This document shows positions 47,313-57,287 of a DNA stretch of 64,000 nucleotides, piece after piece. The position numbers and the translations under genes were made by a program. The stretch's first letter is position 1, and every line of letters begins with the position of its first letter. Source of the DNA: Aselliscus stoliczkanus (taxonomy: Eukaryota > Chordata > Mammalia > Chiroptera > Hipposideridae); contig CM066736.1 of assembly GCA_033961575.1 (NCBI GenBank), positions 82,298,852 to 82,362,851 on the forward strand, in the 5' to 3' direction. A model generated the notes under the pieces. The model made no database searches. It was not told where the DNA came from and saw nothing but the letters and a program-made list of their open reading frames with translations.

Positions 47313-47720
47313 AATAAAGTACCCCAAAACTCAGTGACTATAATAACAGGTTTGGATGGCCTAAGATTTTGCTGGATGGTCTAAGATAGTCTCACTCACA
47401 GTGGTCCAGAGAATGGTGCTGACTGTTGGTTAGCTGACTGTTGGTCGTCAGCTGGGGGTGGCTAGGCCATGTTTCTCCACCAGGCTAGTTTAAGTATGTT
47501 CACATGGCAGTGGCTGCAGTGTTCCCAGGCTCAGCAAGGTGCCAAACTTAGTGTGCAAGCATATTCCAAATCAGCTTCCATTATACTGGTATTTGTCCCA
47601 ATGACCAGTTAGGACATTTACCAAGCCTATAGTGAGAGTGGGAAAGTACTACCCAAAGGTGTGGATACAAGGAAACAGTGACATGGAAGGCCATCCCTAT
47701 AGCAGTCTACCATAGTGAAT
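47313..47720. mobile_element. Older repeat interrupted by the L1
   Basis: Begins with the right target duplication (47313-47326) and continues 'aaaactcagtgactataata', 'gactgttggttagctgactg', 'ggtcgtcagctgggggtgg'. The wording is that of a common mammalian LTR or DNA-transposon fragment. Its first bases lie to the left of the L1, at about 39440-39478. Family not settled. Confidence 0.55.
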
Positions 47721-47769
47721 AAAACCCACACCAATATATGTGGTCCTCCCCTAACTCAGTCCTGTACCT

Positions 47770-48430
47770 CCCCCAACCCAAGATAACATTATCCTGAAAA
47801 TTCTATTCATATATACTATGTTTTCCTTTATATAAAGTTATTTGTTTTACTTGGTTGGAATTTTATTTTAAAAAGTATCATGAAAAATATAATACTTTGG
47901 GATGACTTTCTACGTACTATTGGGTTGTCAGAAAAAGCATGACACATTTTTGCAACAAAAACCATATAAAAATATGTCATGACTTTTCTGACAACCCAAT
48001 ATTATATTGCTAACATATATATTATTGTATATAACAATGGGTTATTTATTTTGATTCCTGTATAATATTCTATTAAATAAATATACCATATTTTATCCTT
48101 TTATCAGAGAATGGCATTTTAGTTACTATAGACACACTGCTGCAAACATTCTTGGACACGTCTTCTTTCATACATGTGACTGTGTTTCTCTTGGATGTAT
48201 CTGGGAGTGAAATTGTGAACATTCAATGTTAGTAATGCCAAGCTGTTTTCCAAGTGGTTATCCCAATTTACCTTCTCACCAGCAAAATATAAGAGATCCT
48301 AGCCATCCACAACTTCCTCATGGCTTTGTATAATATTGGAAAGGCTTCTTAATTTTTGCAATTTAAAGCAATTGCAAAATTGTATCTTCTTGTGGCTTTG
48401 ATGACCATGATGACATGAACCGTCCTTAGT
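47770..48430 (-). mobile_element. Old L1 3' region, antisense, hit by a MITE
   Basis: 'ttcctttatataaagttatt', 'ggcattttagttactataga', 'gctgcaaacattcttggaca', 'gctgttttccaagtggttat' and 'cttctcaccagcaaaatata' are antisense L1M words. The 80-bp MITE at 47920-47999 sits inside it. Confidence 0.8.
47920..47999. mobile_element. 80-bp palindromic mariner MITE
   Basis: Exactly 80 bases between TA duplications (47918-47919 and 48000-48001). Arms of about 25 bases: 'ttgggttgtcagaaaaagca' at left and its near-exact reverse complement ending 'cttttctgacaacccaa' at right. Same family as 15200-15280; ends match the mariner at 27908-29193. Length and design parallel MADE1, the 80-bp Hsmar1 MITE of primates. 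Confidence 0.95.
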
Positions 48431-48655
48431 TACTACCCTTGACAGCAGGACACCAGAGTCTAGTCCTGGGACTGTTGGATGCTCTGGTCCTAGTCCCACT
48501 CCAGCTCAGCTCTGTCTTCTCCTGTTGCTCTGACAACCCCTGTGATGGGAGACCCATTAGGTCCCATCACCACCCCCAACATAAAGTTCCTTCCAAATCT
48601 GACATTCTGGTTTTTGTTTTGTTTTGTTTTCTGTTCTTTCAAAGTGTTCTTTCTC

Positions 48656-48905
48656 TGGGAGTCCAATGCAGGGGAAAGAACATGAAATTTGGAATTGAAC
48701 AAAACTGCTATGAATTGTACTCCCTGTAGTTAACTAGCTGTGCAACATGTCCAATAGTTGGACACGTTATTTAAAATGTCTATGCCCCAGCTTTCTCACA
48801 TGTGAAACAAATATAACACGTCTCATTTTATTGTGTTATATGAGGTGTCATATGCGAGAGGACATGCGACACTTGGTGTATAATAGGTGCTCAAAATTGG
48901 AAGCA
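48656..48905 (+). mobile_element. MIR SINE fragment
   Basis: 'catgaaatttggaattgaac', 'gttaactagctgtgcaacat', 'ccccagctttctcacatgtg' and 'gtgtataataggtgctcaaa' in sense order. Confidence 0.7.
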
Positions 48906-49320
48906 CTGCCCATGACTCAGCAAATGCCCTCTCGGATTGGGTTCCACATTGAAGGATCCAGCCTATTGAAGCATCAAGATTAGATAGGTTAGCCATGCCT
49001 GAGGTTACATAGCAGCTCTGGTATTCATTTATGTCAAAGGGAATTGTGATTTCACTGTGGCTCATGAAACCATAGTCAGATCTGACAAATTCAATCAGCT
49101 AATTTTTAGGCAAAGTCTTAATGATTATAATGTAGATCATTAGTCATTATTCCACCTGTACATGAAATATGACAGATCTCAGTGTCTGGCATTTTCACAA
49201 CTAGCATTAGTAACAAGGAAAATAAGGGGATTAAGGTCCCTCCATGCTACTTTGCTCCAAGAAAGAGGGGCGGTGGGTTGGAGGGATTGGGGTGGGGGAT
49301 GCACCATGCACTATATTCTC
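48906..49320. other. Unassigned sequence
   Basis: Nothing recognised; the 80-codon minus frame at 48823-49065 has no motif. Confidence 0.35.
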
Positions 49321-49324
49321 CTGA

Positions 49325-49450
49325 GGGTCAGGGACCTGTATTGTAAACCCAGGTCTGCTCTGAGCATGTTGAAAGATTGTGAAAATATCTTAACTTCTAT
49401 GGGCCTCAGTTTCCTGAGAAAGTTGATAAATACACATTTGATAAACATTC
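49325..49450 (+). mobile_element. MIR SINE fragment
   Basis: 'aaacccaggtctgctctgag' and 'tatgggcctcagtttcctga', weak MIR sense match. Confidence 0.4.
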
Positions 49451-50030
49451 ATTGAGTTAAAGTGAATTGGATCTGAAAAAAATGGCAGTTTTGAACCAAG
49501 CCATGCCCCAAGATCCCTGGTTATTTTCTATACATTCTCCCCCTCAGCTGAAGCACCAGCTGCTGTTCCACCCAAGTCCCTCTTCACGAGGTCACAGCCT
49601 CCCATTGAAGCCCTTTTCAGAGGACTCAGGACAACAAAATGATCCAATGAGGCCAGAAAGGGGATGCAAAGGTAACTGCCATTTTCCAATAGTCCACACC
49701 TGTACTGCAAGTGACATATAAAGGCTAGGTATGCTGGGATCCTGTAAATGAATGGCTCATGGTGAATGAGATGCAAGTCCCTTTGCTACATTCTGTAGTT
49801 TCCTTATGGGTTGGTGGCCTTTCCCTAGAATAATCTTGTTATCTGAAACTAAATCAGATATTTCTGCCACAGCAACTTTGATTTGTGTTTAGGATATTTG
49901 TGTTAGAGGAATCCTTTGGAGGTCTGTCATTTTAGTTCCTCAATACCCAGATAAGTATGAAAGATGCATTAAAGCATAACCAAATCTCCTCGATTGAGTG
50001 CAAGGCAATAAAATCTAAACCTATATCCGA
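49451..50030. other. Unassigned sequence
   Basis: No recognised repeat. Several short frames in both strands near 49467-49776, none with a motif. Confidence 0.35.
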
Positions 50031-50034
50031 AGAC

Positions 50035-50175
50035 TAGGGGTCCTAATCCCAGTTCTACTAAGAGCCAGTATGATTTTCAGTGAGTCGTCTCCATTTTCTG
50101 GGCCTCAGTTTCCTTATTTAGAAAAACAGGGAAACTAATATCTGTTTGGCCTCTTTTACAGGACCATTAAGAGGC
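50035..50175 (+). mobile_element. MIR SINE fragment
   Basis: 'ggtcctaatcccagttctac', 'gggcctcagtttccttattt' and 'aaaaacagggaaactaatat' in sense order. Confidence 0.7.
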
Positions 50176-50734
50176 TCTAACTAGGTAATAGATACGGTAT
50201 TGCCAGGCGTTGCATTGGGGATTGAGTCCATCAACAGGCACCGTCTCCATCTGTTTCTGGGCTGGTCCCTGGCAGCCCTTGCTAATCTTCAGCTGATGGG
50301 ACACTGTCATAACCTCATCTGGATGCATTGTGTTTATTCAGCACTTACTCAGAGGAGCTAAAGGCGATGGGGCTTCTCTTCTTCACCATCCCTGGGAGAC
50401 CTTTCATTGTGTAACAGCTCAGAGCTCAGGCATATTTTGCAGGATAATCGGCTCAAGTTCTCTTCTGGTTGGTTTCAGCCCATTCCCACCCACCCCCCCG
50501 CCCCGTTTCATTCCCGGGACCAAACTTTTCTCTCTAGCAGCAGGGAAAGCAGGACTAGTGTCAGATTATCCAATTGCAGAAGCTAGGAGACTTGCCCCTG
50601 CCACACATTGTGCGAATATATTTTTATATTATCAGGGTCCTGATACTGATTTCTGGGATGTCACATTGCATTATTGATGTGAGGTTTTTTCCTCCACTGT
50701 GTTACACTTCTAGTGGAAAGAAACAGGCTGCACT
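50176..50734. other. Unassigned sequence
   Basis: A 115-codon frame at 50330-50677 has no recognised domain, codon pattern or splice context, so I do not call a gene. Confidence 0.4.
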
Positions 50735-50975
50735 CCTTTGCAGAATGCCAGCGTGATTTAGAGCATACATTTTGGATTCCAAGTGGACTGAAATTAAAAA
50801 CCTGTCTTTGCTATTTGTATGACTTTTCCACAAGTCACGAAACATTAGTTTACTTATATGTAAAAGGAGGTAATAATATATACCTTCACAAGGTTGTAGT
50901 AAGTATTAATTGACCTAATTTATGTAAAGTTTTTAGTACAGTGCTTGGCACATAGTGAAAACTCAATGTCCGTAG
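50735..50975 (+). mobile_element. MIR SINE, near full length
   Basis: 'gcgtgatttagagcatacat', 'atgacttttccacaagtcac', 'caaggttgtagtaagtatta' and 'agtgcttggcacatagtgaa' in sense order. Confidence 0.85.
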
Positions 50976-51388
50976 GTACAATTATTACTATATCGTCATG
51001 TAATGTGTATGATCTTATTCCAAACTTGGGTTTCAATTACATTCAAATACAATTTACTTTGTCAGTTAATTGAACAAGTATTTGTATGCCTTCTGGACAG
51101 GAAGCCTGATTTGATCTCTTGGGTTCTTCCCTGTTACCTCACATTCCCTTATGGATTGTCCAAGAACACTGCAGTATATAAAAACCAAGAACGAACCAGC
51201 ATTTGATCCGCCCCCTTTCTGCCATGGCGTCTTGCTGCCACATGGTGGCGCCCTGGAAGACAGGCTCTGCCCAAACTAAACTTGCCCAGCGCCCCAGGGT
51301 TGCCCTCGTGAGCCAGTGTTGGCATCTTTGCCTTCAGCCCATTCCCACCCTTCCCCTGCTGCTCTGGCTCACAGGGTGGACGTGGTGA
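50976..51388. other. Unassigned sequence
   Basis: No repeat recognised. A 61-codon frame at 51203-51388 lacks a motif. Confidence 0.35.
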
Positions 51389-51389
51389 T

Positions 51390-51700
51390 TACAGCAGGCA
51401 GGAGTTTCCAGGCCTCTCTGTCAGCTGGCCTTTAAATGGCTTCAGCCAGTTGGAGACACTAGGGGGAGATTAGAAGAAGGTGAAAGGAAGAAGCCAAATT
51501 GTTTCACCCTCTTCCTCTGCTTCAGGCTCCCAAATCAGATAACATCTCCTACTTCCTTTTCCTGTTTTGTTTTTCTTTTCTTTCCTTTCCCCTCTGCTAT
51601 TGCTAGTCTCGGAGTCACCCCCACAGTGCTCTACTTGGCTTCTCTGTGCTCCATCATCTGCATAAGAAATTCTCCAGATTAAGGCTGGGATGGTTTGTTT
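51390..51700. mobile_element. Old mammalian repeat, family unresolved
   Basis: 'gcaggcaggagtttccaggc', 'gctggcctttaaatggcttc', 'gttggagacactagggggag' and 'attgctagtctcggagtcac' are in the order of a familiar mammalian interspersed repeat. I cannot give its class. Confidence 0.4.
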
Positions 51701-52195
51701 TCAGGGCTAGACCTTGGCTAGTACAGTCTGCTGGAGTCCTGCTGGTACTGTGGGGGCTTACAGCTTCTGTTGCCCACACACTGATGCTCACCTATTATTT
51801 GCACAAATGAGAGCTGTGTCAGGGTTCCTGCGTCCTGAGGAGCTCCCAGCCTCAGCCCAGTCTGTTGGACCCTGACTGTCCTACAGTTCAGTGCCCTGTG
51901 TTGAGCCAGCGTCACCAGCCACACTTCCCTGCTTTCCTGGTGACTTCTCCTTAGCAAAGTTTGGCCAAGATATTTTGACTTTTAAATTTCTGAAACAGAT
52001 TTTGGGGTCATGCATGGTCCTATTCTCTGAAGCCTCTGAAACCCTTTTGCCAATTAATTTGTCATTTCCCCAGCACTCAGCTCTATGTGACAAAAGTCAA
52101 AAATTTTTGACTCCAATCTTTCCCCAAGGCAGTGGATGCCTAGTGCCCTGCCTTATAGTTGCATAATTAAGGAAGGCCACTAGATATCTGTGGAA
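51701..52195. other. Unassigned sequence
   Basis: Nothing recognised. Confidence 0.35.
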
Positions 52196-52197
52196 CT

Positions 52198-52335
52198 CAG
52201 ATATCACCTCCTCTTTGAAGCCTGCCTTGCTTCCCCCAGAGAGTGTTTAATCACGCACCCTTCTATGCTACAACAAATCCCTGGTTATGCATCTATTGTA
52301 GCACCTGACACTCTGTTTATAATTGTGTCTATGTG
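52198..52335 (+). mobile_element. L2 LINE 3' region
   Basis: 'atatcacctcctctttgaag', 'cctgccttgcttcccccaga' and 'tattgtagcacctgacactc' are sense L2 3' words. Confidence 0.75.
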
Positions 52336-52449
52336 TGTATGTTGAGAAATATGAAAACCCTTTTAAAAAGCAATGGGAACTTTCCAAAATGATAAGACTG
52401 CAATTCAAGTCCTATTTCTCCATATTACATTCCACACTGCTTCATTCCA

Positions 52450-52625
52450 CTCACATGGATATCAGCGACTAAAAGCCATTCAGTCCTCACAAGCGTAATG
52501 GCTAAGGATCTTTTTCCCCTTTTATACGTAAGGAGACATTTCTAGGTAAGGAGGCATTGAGTAAATTTGTCCAAACCCCCACCCCCAACTAGTTAAGTGG
52601 TCTAATTTAGTGTTGTGCCCAGATC
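52450..52625 (-). mobile_element. MIR SINE fragment
   Basis: 'cagtcctcacaagcgtaatg', 'tttccccttttatacgtaag' and 'gagacatttctaggtaagga' in antisense order. Confidence 0.55.
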
Positions 52626-53998
52626 TATGCAAAGCCTAGGGTGGCCTTTTTTACTCCCCCAGTCTGGCTTTACTGAAATGTGCTGTTTATCACAATCTGC
52701 AGGGACGTGATATATCTGTATAGCTCAGGGGAAGGATGTGACTTCCTGAAACATATTACTGGACAGGGGACACTGCTTTGTAGAATGTTGTTCTACATGA
52801 AATGAAAAACGCAAAAAAGAAAAACAAAACATATGCCAGAGATTTCTACCATGTACCTGCTAAATGCCCCTAAAACAGAATTGTACAGGCACACACTGTC
52901 TTTTAAGAGTTTAACCCTCTTTTAGGTTTTGCTTTGTTTTTGTTTTTTAGGTCAATTGATTTTTCTTTCCCCATGAGAAGCTGTTTGAGTACCATCTGTC
53001 ACTCACTGAATTCTATGGCAAGTTCAAAACAGCTGTCTTAGGAAAGCGTTCCTTTATCTATCACTTCCTATGTCCTCTGTCATCACACAATGTCGGTCAG
53101 AGCAGGGATCCAGTGCCTGTCCTGCTGTGAACTCTCCTCTCCATTTCTTCACTCTTACCTCACTCGTTCACTACCACCCCCACCCACCCACTTGTCCACT
53201 GGTGCAGACCTTGCATCAGGCTGTGGGGATGGAGGAATCACTTATCACTCAACCGCTCCCCTGCCCGTTCATTCTTTTGTTCCGCACACTATTCCTAAGC
53301 TCTGGGATGGTGGTATACATCCGTGGAGCAGACAAACTTGGACACAGAGAATTACAGTGGCACATTTTCAGATCTTCATAAATAGAACCATAACAGCATA
53401 TGGGAGTGCTTGGGCGCGAACAACTAGCCCAGCTCTGCCTGGAAGGGGAGGGGGAGGGTGTGACTAAGGAAGAGAATTTCTAGTTGGTCTTAGGAAGTGA
53501 GTTAGGGATGCCTCCGGTGCAGAAGAGAGGGAAGCAGGTGCTGGTGGAGGAAGGATGCTGCCTCTTGGAGGTTCGCAAGATGCTGGGGTCTTCAGGAACC
53601 ATCCTCCACTCCTGTGTGGGGGCAGGAGGCGAGCCTGGGAGGATACTTGTGAAAGCAGCCCCATGCCAGCCTGAGAAGGCTGAACTCAACCCCATGACCA
53701 GAGGAAAGCCATAGGAGTGTTAGGCGTGTTGACATGCCTAAAATGCTAAACAGGAGCGCTTTGAAGGGGCTTGTTGGGTCCAGACCTCCCCCCCATCTCT
53801 ATTTCATTTTTGCACTTTCTGGAATTTCTGCTCCCTGTCAGTCACATGACAGAGCATGCTGGAGAGAAAACAGCCAGGGCCAGATTTTGAACCTCATCCC
53901 TTGGAGCTGTGGCATCTGCGTTAAGCACAGATGCCCAAACTAGTGTCTCTTTTAGATATGGCAAAGAATAGGCTAAGAGTTCCAGTAAGTTCGGTCCT
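52626..53998. other. Unassigned sequence
   Basis: About 1.4 kb with no clear repeat. Frames at 53070-53467 (up to 125 codons) and 53464-53714 on both strands overlap each other and show no domain. Higher GC near 53400-53700. I see nothing that proves an exon. Confidence 0.35.
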
Positions 53999-53999
53999 C

Positions 54000-54185
54000 A
54001 CAGCTTTTATAAGAGCCAGCTTTCTCTCTTCAGTCTCAGCTATCCCATTTGAGATTTTCCCACTTCTGTGTTTTTGATTGAGCGACTCTCTCCTCCTGGA
54101 ATGTCTTTCTTTTACAAATTCTTCAAGTCCACATAAAGTTTCCCTGCTTAGCCTAAAGGATGTGATTGTGTGCTTCCTTATGCTC
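54000..54185 (+). mobile_element. L2 LINE fragment
   Basis: 'ctctcctcctggaatgtctt', 'acaaattcttcaagtccaca' and 'taaagtttccctgcttagcc' match sense L2. Confidence 0.65.
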
Positions 54186-54369
54186 TCAGAACACTTTAAC
54201 CCGTGGAAGACACTTCTGCCTGGAGACAGTCATATGTACGAGTGAAGAATAGTTTTGCCTAGAATGCAAAGTCCAGGTATCAGCGTTACCTCCCCTATAG
54301 TTCCTGGACCTGGATGGCACCTGGCCTTTAAGCCTACATCCATAAAAATGGTTCAGTGACCTGGGCACA

Positions 54370-54560
54370 GACCCAGGAGCCAGGCAGGGCTGAGTTCCAA
54401 TCCCGACACGAGCACTTCCTAAGTGTTATTTAACACTGAGTCATGTAACCTCACTGATTCTCAAGCAGCATTGACAGGTTAGAGACCCTGGAGGTAAAGC
54501 ACCCAGTACGACTTTAGGATACAAGAGGTGCTCCATCAGTGGTATCTATTAATAAATGTT
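54370..54560 (+). mobile_element. MIR SINE fragment
   Basis: 'gggctgagttccaatcccga', 'tgagtcatgtaacctcactg' and 'atacaagaggtgctccatca' in sense order. Confidence 0.65.
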
Positions 54561-55095
54561 CTTTCCTTCCCTTTTCTCCTCCTTGCCCCTCGCAGCATGA
54601 GAGCTTGTGTTTTTCTGCTACACGAGATGCCTATAGGACAAAAAAATCTAAAAATCGAAAATCTCAATAAACTAGATTACAGAACTCTCACAGACCCCCT
54701 CCGTTCCCCATGAAAAATGGTCCCAGGGAACAAAAGTACATAATCAAGGGGAGAGATAAATGTCACACAAAATTTCCATCTCAAAATAAGAGTCCAGCCG
54801 CATGGCATTGTTCCCCATAATGACTTTGGGGAAATATGCAGTGCCGCTATGAGCCTGGGTCTGTTATGAACCCCTGCAGACAGAGAAATTTTGCGAGCTG
54901 TAGGTTGCAGGAGCCCACAGAGCTGGGAAAGCAGAGGTTTAATGGTATTTTAAATGTTTTGACTATACAAGGCAGAATCTGCAGTCTAATCATTTTCAGA
55001 ATACTTGACGTGCTCTAAGCAACCATGGGCCTTGTGTCCTCTCCAGCCGCCTGATCTCAGGGCATGGAGAGTTTAAGGGAAGGAAGCATGATTGC
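54561..55095. other. Unassigned sequence
   Basis: No recognised gene or repeat. Confidence 0.35.
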
Positions 55096-55099
55096 AAGG

Positions 55100-55195
55100 G
55101 TGTGGAGCTGCTATTATGTGCCTGGTGCTTTTCTTCAGTTACTTCCTTTCATCTTTCCAGCAGCCCTGGGAGGTGGGTGTTCTGAGCTACACCTC
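55100..55195 (-). mobile_element. MIR SINE fragment
   Basis: 'gctattatgtgcctggtgct' and 'cagcagccctgggaggtggg', weak antisense MIR. Confidence 0.45.
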
Positions 55196-55384
55196 TGGGC
55201 CTGGAAGGTTCCTGATACCCTCAATCCCTCCTCCTGCCGTGATCCCTTAAGGGGCACCCCAGCACCCCATGACACACTCCATGGGGTTACAAAGAGTACC
55301 TGAACTCTGGCTGTGAGGGTCTAAGGTTATGTTCTGATAAAAAATCCTCCTAAAGTGATTCTCATTTATGACTTAAAATTAGAT

Positions 55385-55590
55385 CATTTAATTTACCCCT
55401 ATTCATAGCATTATTCAAAATAGCCAAAGAGTGGAAGCAACCCCAGTGCCCATGGACAGATGAGTGGATGGAAAAACAAAATGTATACACATACCATGGA
55501 GTATTTTTCATGCTTAACAGGATAGACATTCTAACACATGCTACAACATGGATCACCTTGAAGACATTATGCTAAGTGAAAAAAGCCAGC

Positions 55591-55621
<31 letters not shown>

Positions 55622-56095
55622 GCACATTCACACACACGCACATACACACACTCACACATGCGCGCACACATGCACATATGCACACTCACGCACCACATGC
55701 GCACACTCATACACACATGCACATATGCACACTCACACACATATGCACAATCACACACGCGCGCACACACATGCGCACATACACACACTCACACACACAT
55801 ATGCACAATCACACATGCACGCACACACACATACTCTGTGATTCTCTTAGGTGAGTTACTTACAGTAGTTAAATTTACAGACACAGAAAGGAGAATGCTG
55901 GTTTTCAGGGGCTAGCAGGAGGAGCAAGAGGAGTTGTTGTTTAATGGGTAGAGAGTTTCTGTTTAGCAAGATGAAAGAGTTCTGGCGCTTGGTTGTACAA
56001 CAATACAAATATTCTTAGCAGCACTGAACTGTACATTTACAAATGATGAAGATGGTCATGTTTGTGTTATGTATATGTTACCGCAATTTTAAAAA
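55385..56095 (+). mobile_element. Old L1 3' region, split by a CA-rich array
   Basis: 'attcatagcattattcaaaa', 'tagccaaagagtggaagcaa', 'accccagtgcccatggacag' and 'acattatgctaagtgaaaaa' are sense L1M ORF2-end/3' UTR words. After the array it continues 'atactctgtgattctcttag', 'gctggttttcaggggctagc' and 'gaactgtacatttacaaatg'. Confidence 0.9.
55590..55835. repeat. Complex CA-rich tandem array
   Basis: Starts as plain (CA)n, then becomes an array of CA-rich variants with recurring 'cacatgcacatatgcaca', 'cactcacacac' and 'gcgcacac' blocks, spaced tens of bases apart. It lies inside L1 sequence after 'gaaaaaagccag'. The His/Thr-rich frames across it (up to 97 codons) are artefacts. Confidence 0.95.
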
Positions 56096-56542
56096 ATTAA
56101 ATCATTGAACACCTTGGCACTTTATTGTGTCAAGATAATTTACTGAGATACTTTGTTTGGTGTCCGCTGAAGTAGAAAAACAGACAGAAAGAATGGGGCT
56201 GAGAGTGACCATGTCTCTCTGGCCCTGTCCCCACTGTAAGGAGGAAGCCAAAATTACGCATTTCCTCACCTTGAGCAAACCTACTCTTCCTGACTTTCGT
56301 GAAAGCCAGTTCTTTAATGTGCTTGTTTAGACAGAGAAAGAACCAAACGTTGTGTAGAGCAGGGGGATCTTAAAGTGAAGACTGCGTATTCCATTGCTGT
56401 GCATCACAAGGCCAAGGATCCACCTTGAAATCCCACAGATGTATTCGTTCAGGCCAATCGTGGCAACCTGACTTGTTTCTTCTGAGCTGGACTGATGCTA
56501 TCATCCTTCCCCTACTCAAATAAATCTAGACCGTTCTCTTTC
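56096..56542. other. Unassigned sequence
   Basis: No recognised gene or repeat. Confidence 0.35.
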
Positions 56543-56557
56543 AAGAATATGCCCCTT

Positions 56558-56967
56558 GGGCCGGCCGAGTGGCACATTAGTTAAGAGCTGGTTTTGGGAT
56601 GCCAGCGGCCCCGGTTCGGATCCCACATATGAGGGCCAGTGACACTGCCCTCTACAGCTAACAACAGCTCCACCTGGAGTTGGGCTGTGTGAGCCCCGGC
56701 AACAGTGTGGGCTGCAGCCCCTGCTGCAGTGGGCTGCCATGGGCTACAGTGAGTGGCCGGCAGCCAGCGTGAGCTGCCAATAGCCGCGGTGAGCGACACC
56801 CAGAGGCCGGCGACCGATCTGCCTCATCTGGGAAGAGTGCAATGATGACACCTACATGGGCCAGTGAAGCAACATCCTCCGCAACTAGACTGAAGAACAA
56901 AAAGACAGCAACTTGTCTGTTCCCCTCCCCCAATTCCCCAATAAAATCTTAAAAAAAAAAAAAAAAA
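56558..56967 (+). mobile_element. Long composite SINE (410 bp)
   Basis: Starts GGGCCGGCCGAGTGGC (A-box region), B box GGTTCGGATCC at about 56613-56623, then 'ccacatatgagggccagtga' and a body of about 290 bp rich in 'gggctg' and 'agtgagtggcc' words. It ends in 'caataaaatctt' and an A-tail. Perfect 15-bp duplication aagaatatgcccctt at 56543-56557 and 56968-56982. The first 95 bp equal the short SINEs at 38196 and 61357. Young, by its clean duplication and pure tail. Confidence 0.93.
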
Positions 56968-57063
56968 AAGAATATGCCCCTTAACATTGATTAATAGAAA
57001 CCAATAAAGTGTGTGAAAGTATTTTGTGAAATGTAGACTACAATATATATATACACACACACC

Positions 57064-57179
57064 AGCGGTGCCAAAAAAAATGTATACACATGACTTGTAT
57101 TCATCTTTTGTTACCAGTATACATTGAGTATTACAATTTTATTAGTTTTTTCCTTTCTTAAAATGTGTATACATTTTTT

Positions 57180-57183
<4 letters not shown>
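57064..57183. mobile_element. Mariner-type MITE (family C)
   Basis: About 120 bp. Left end 'ggtgccaaaaaaaatgtata' followed by 'cacatg'; right end 'aaaatgtgtatacatttttt' and 'gg', its reverse complement. No coding capacity. The right TA flank has turned into the long TA/CA microsatellite, which blurs the boundary. The end at 26478 is related. Confidence 0.75.
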
Positions 57184-57243
<60 letters not shown>

Positions 57244-57247
57244 CACA

Positions 57248-57285
<38 letters not shown>
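57181..57285. repeat. (TA)n-(CA)n compound microsatellite
   Basis: TA run to about 57242, then CA to about 57284. Begins at the end of the MITE. Confidence 0.95.

Positions 57286-57287
<2 letters not shown>

Noticed and set aside
50330..50677. 115-codon frame as a host exon
   Set aside because: No recognisable domain and no matching splice context; a chance frame is more likely.
53090..53467. 125-codon frame as a host exon
   Set aside because: Overlaps a second frame of similar length on the same strand, and neither shows a motif.
55590..55835. CRISPR-like spaced repeats
   Set aside because: Units are low-complexity CA variants without unique spacers, in a mammalian genome.
55548..55915. 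Several His/Thr-rich or Cys/Val-rich frames up to 97 codons
   Set aside because: Translations of the CA-rich array in different frames and strands.
56600..56630. tRNA gene at the SINE heads (B box GGTTCGGATCC)
   Set aside because: No complete cloverleaf; A-tail and target duplication show a SINE, as at 17257, 38196, 61357 and 61486.
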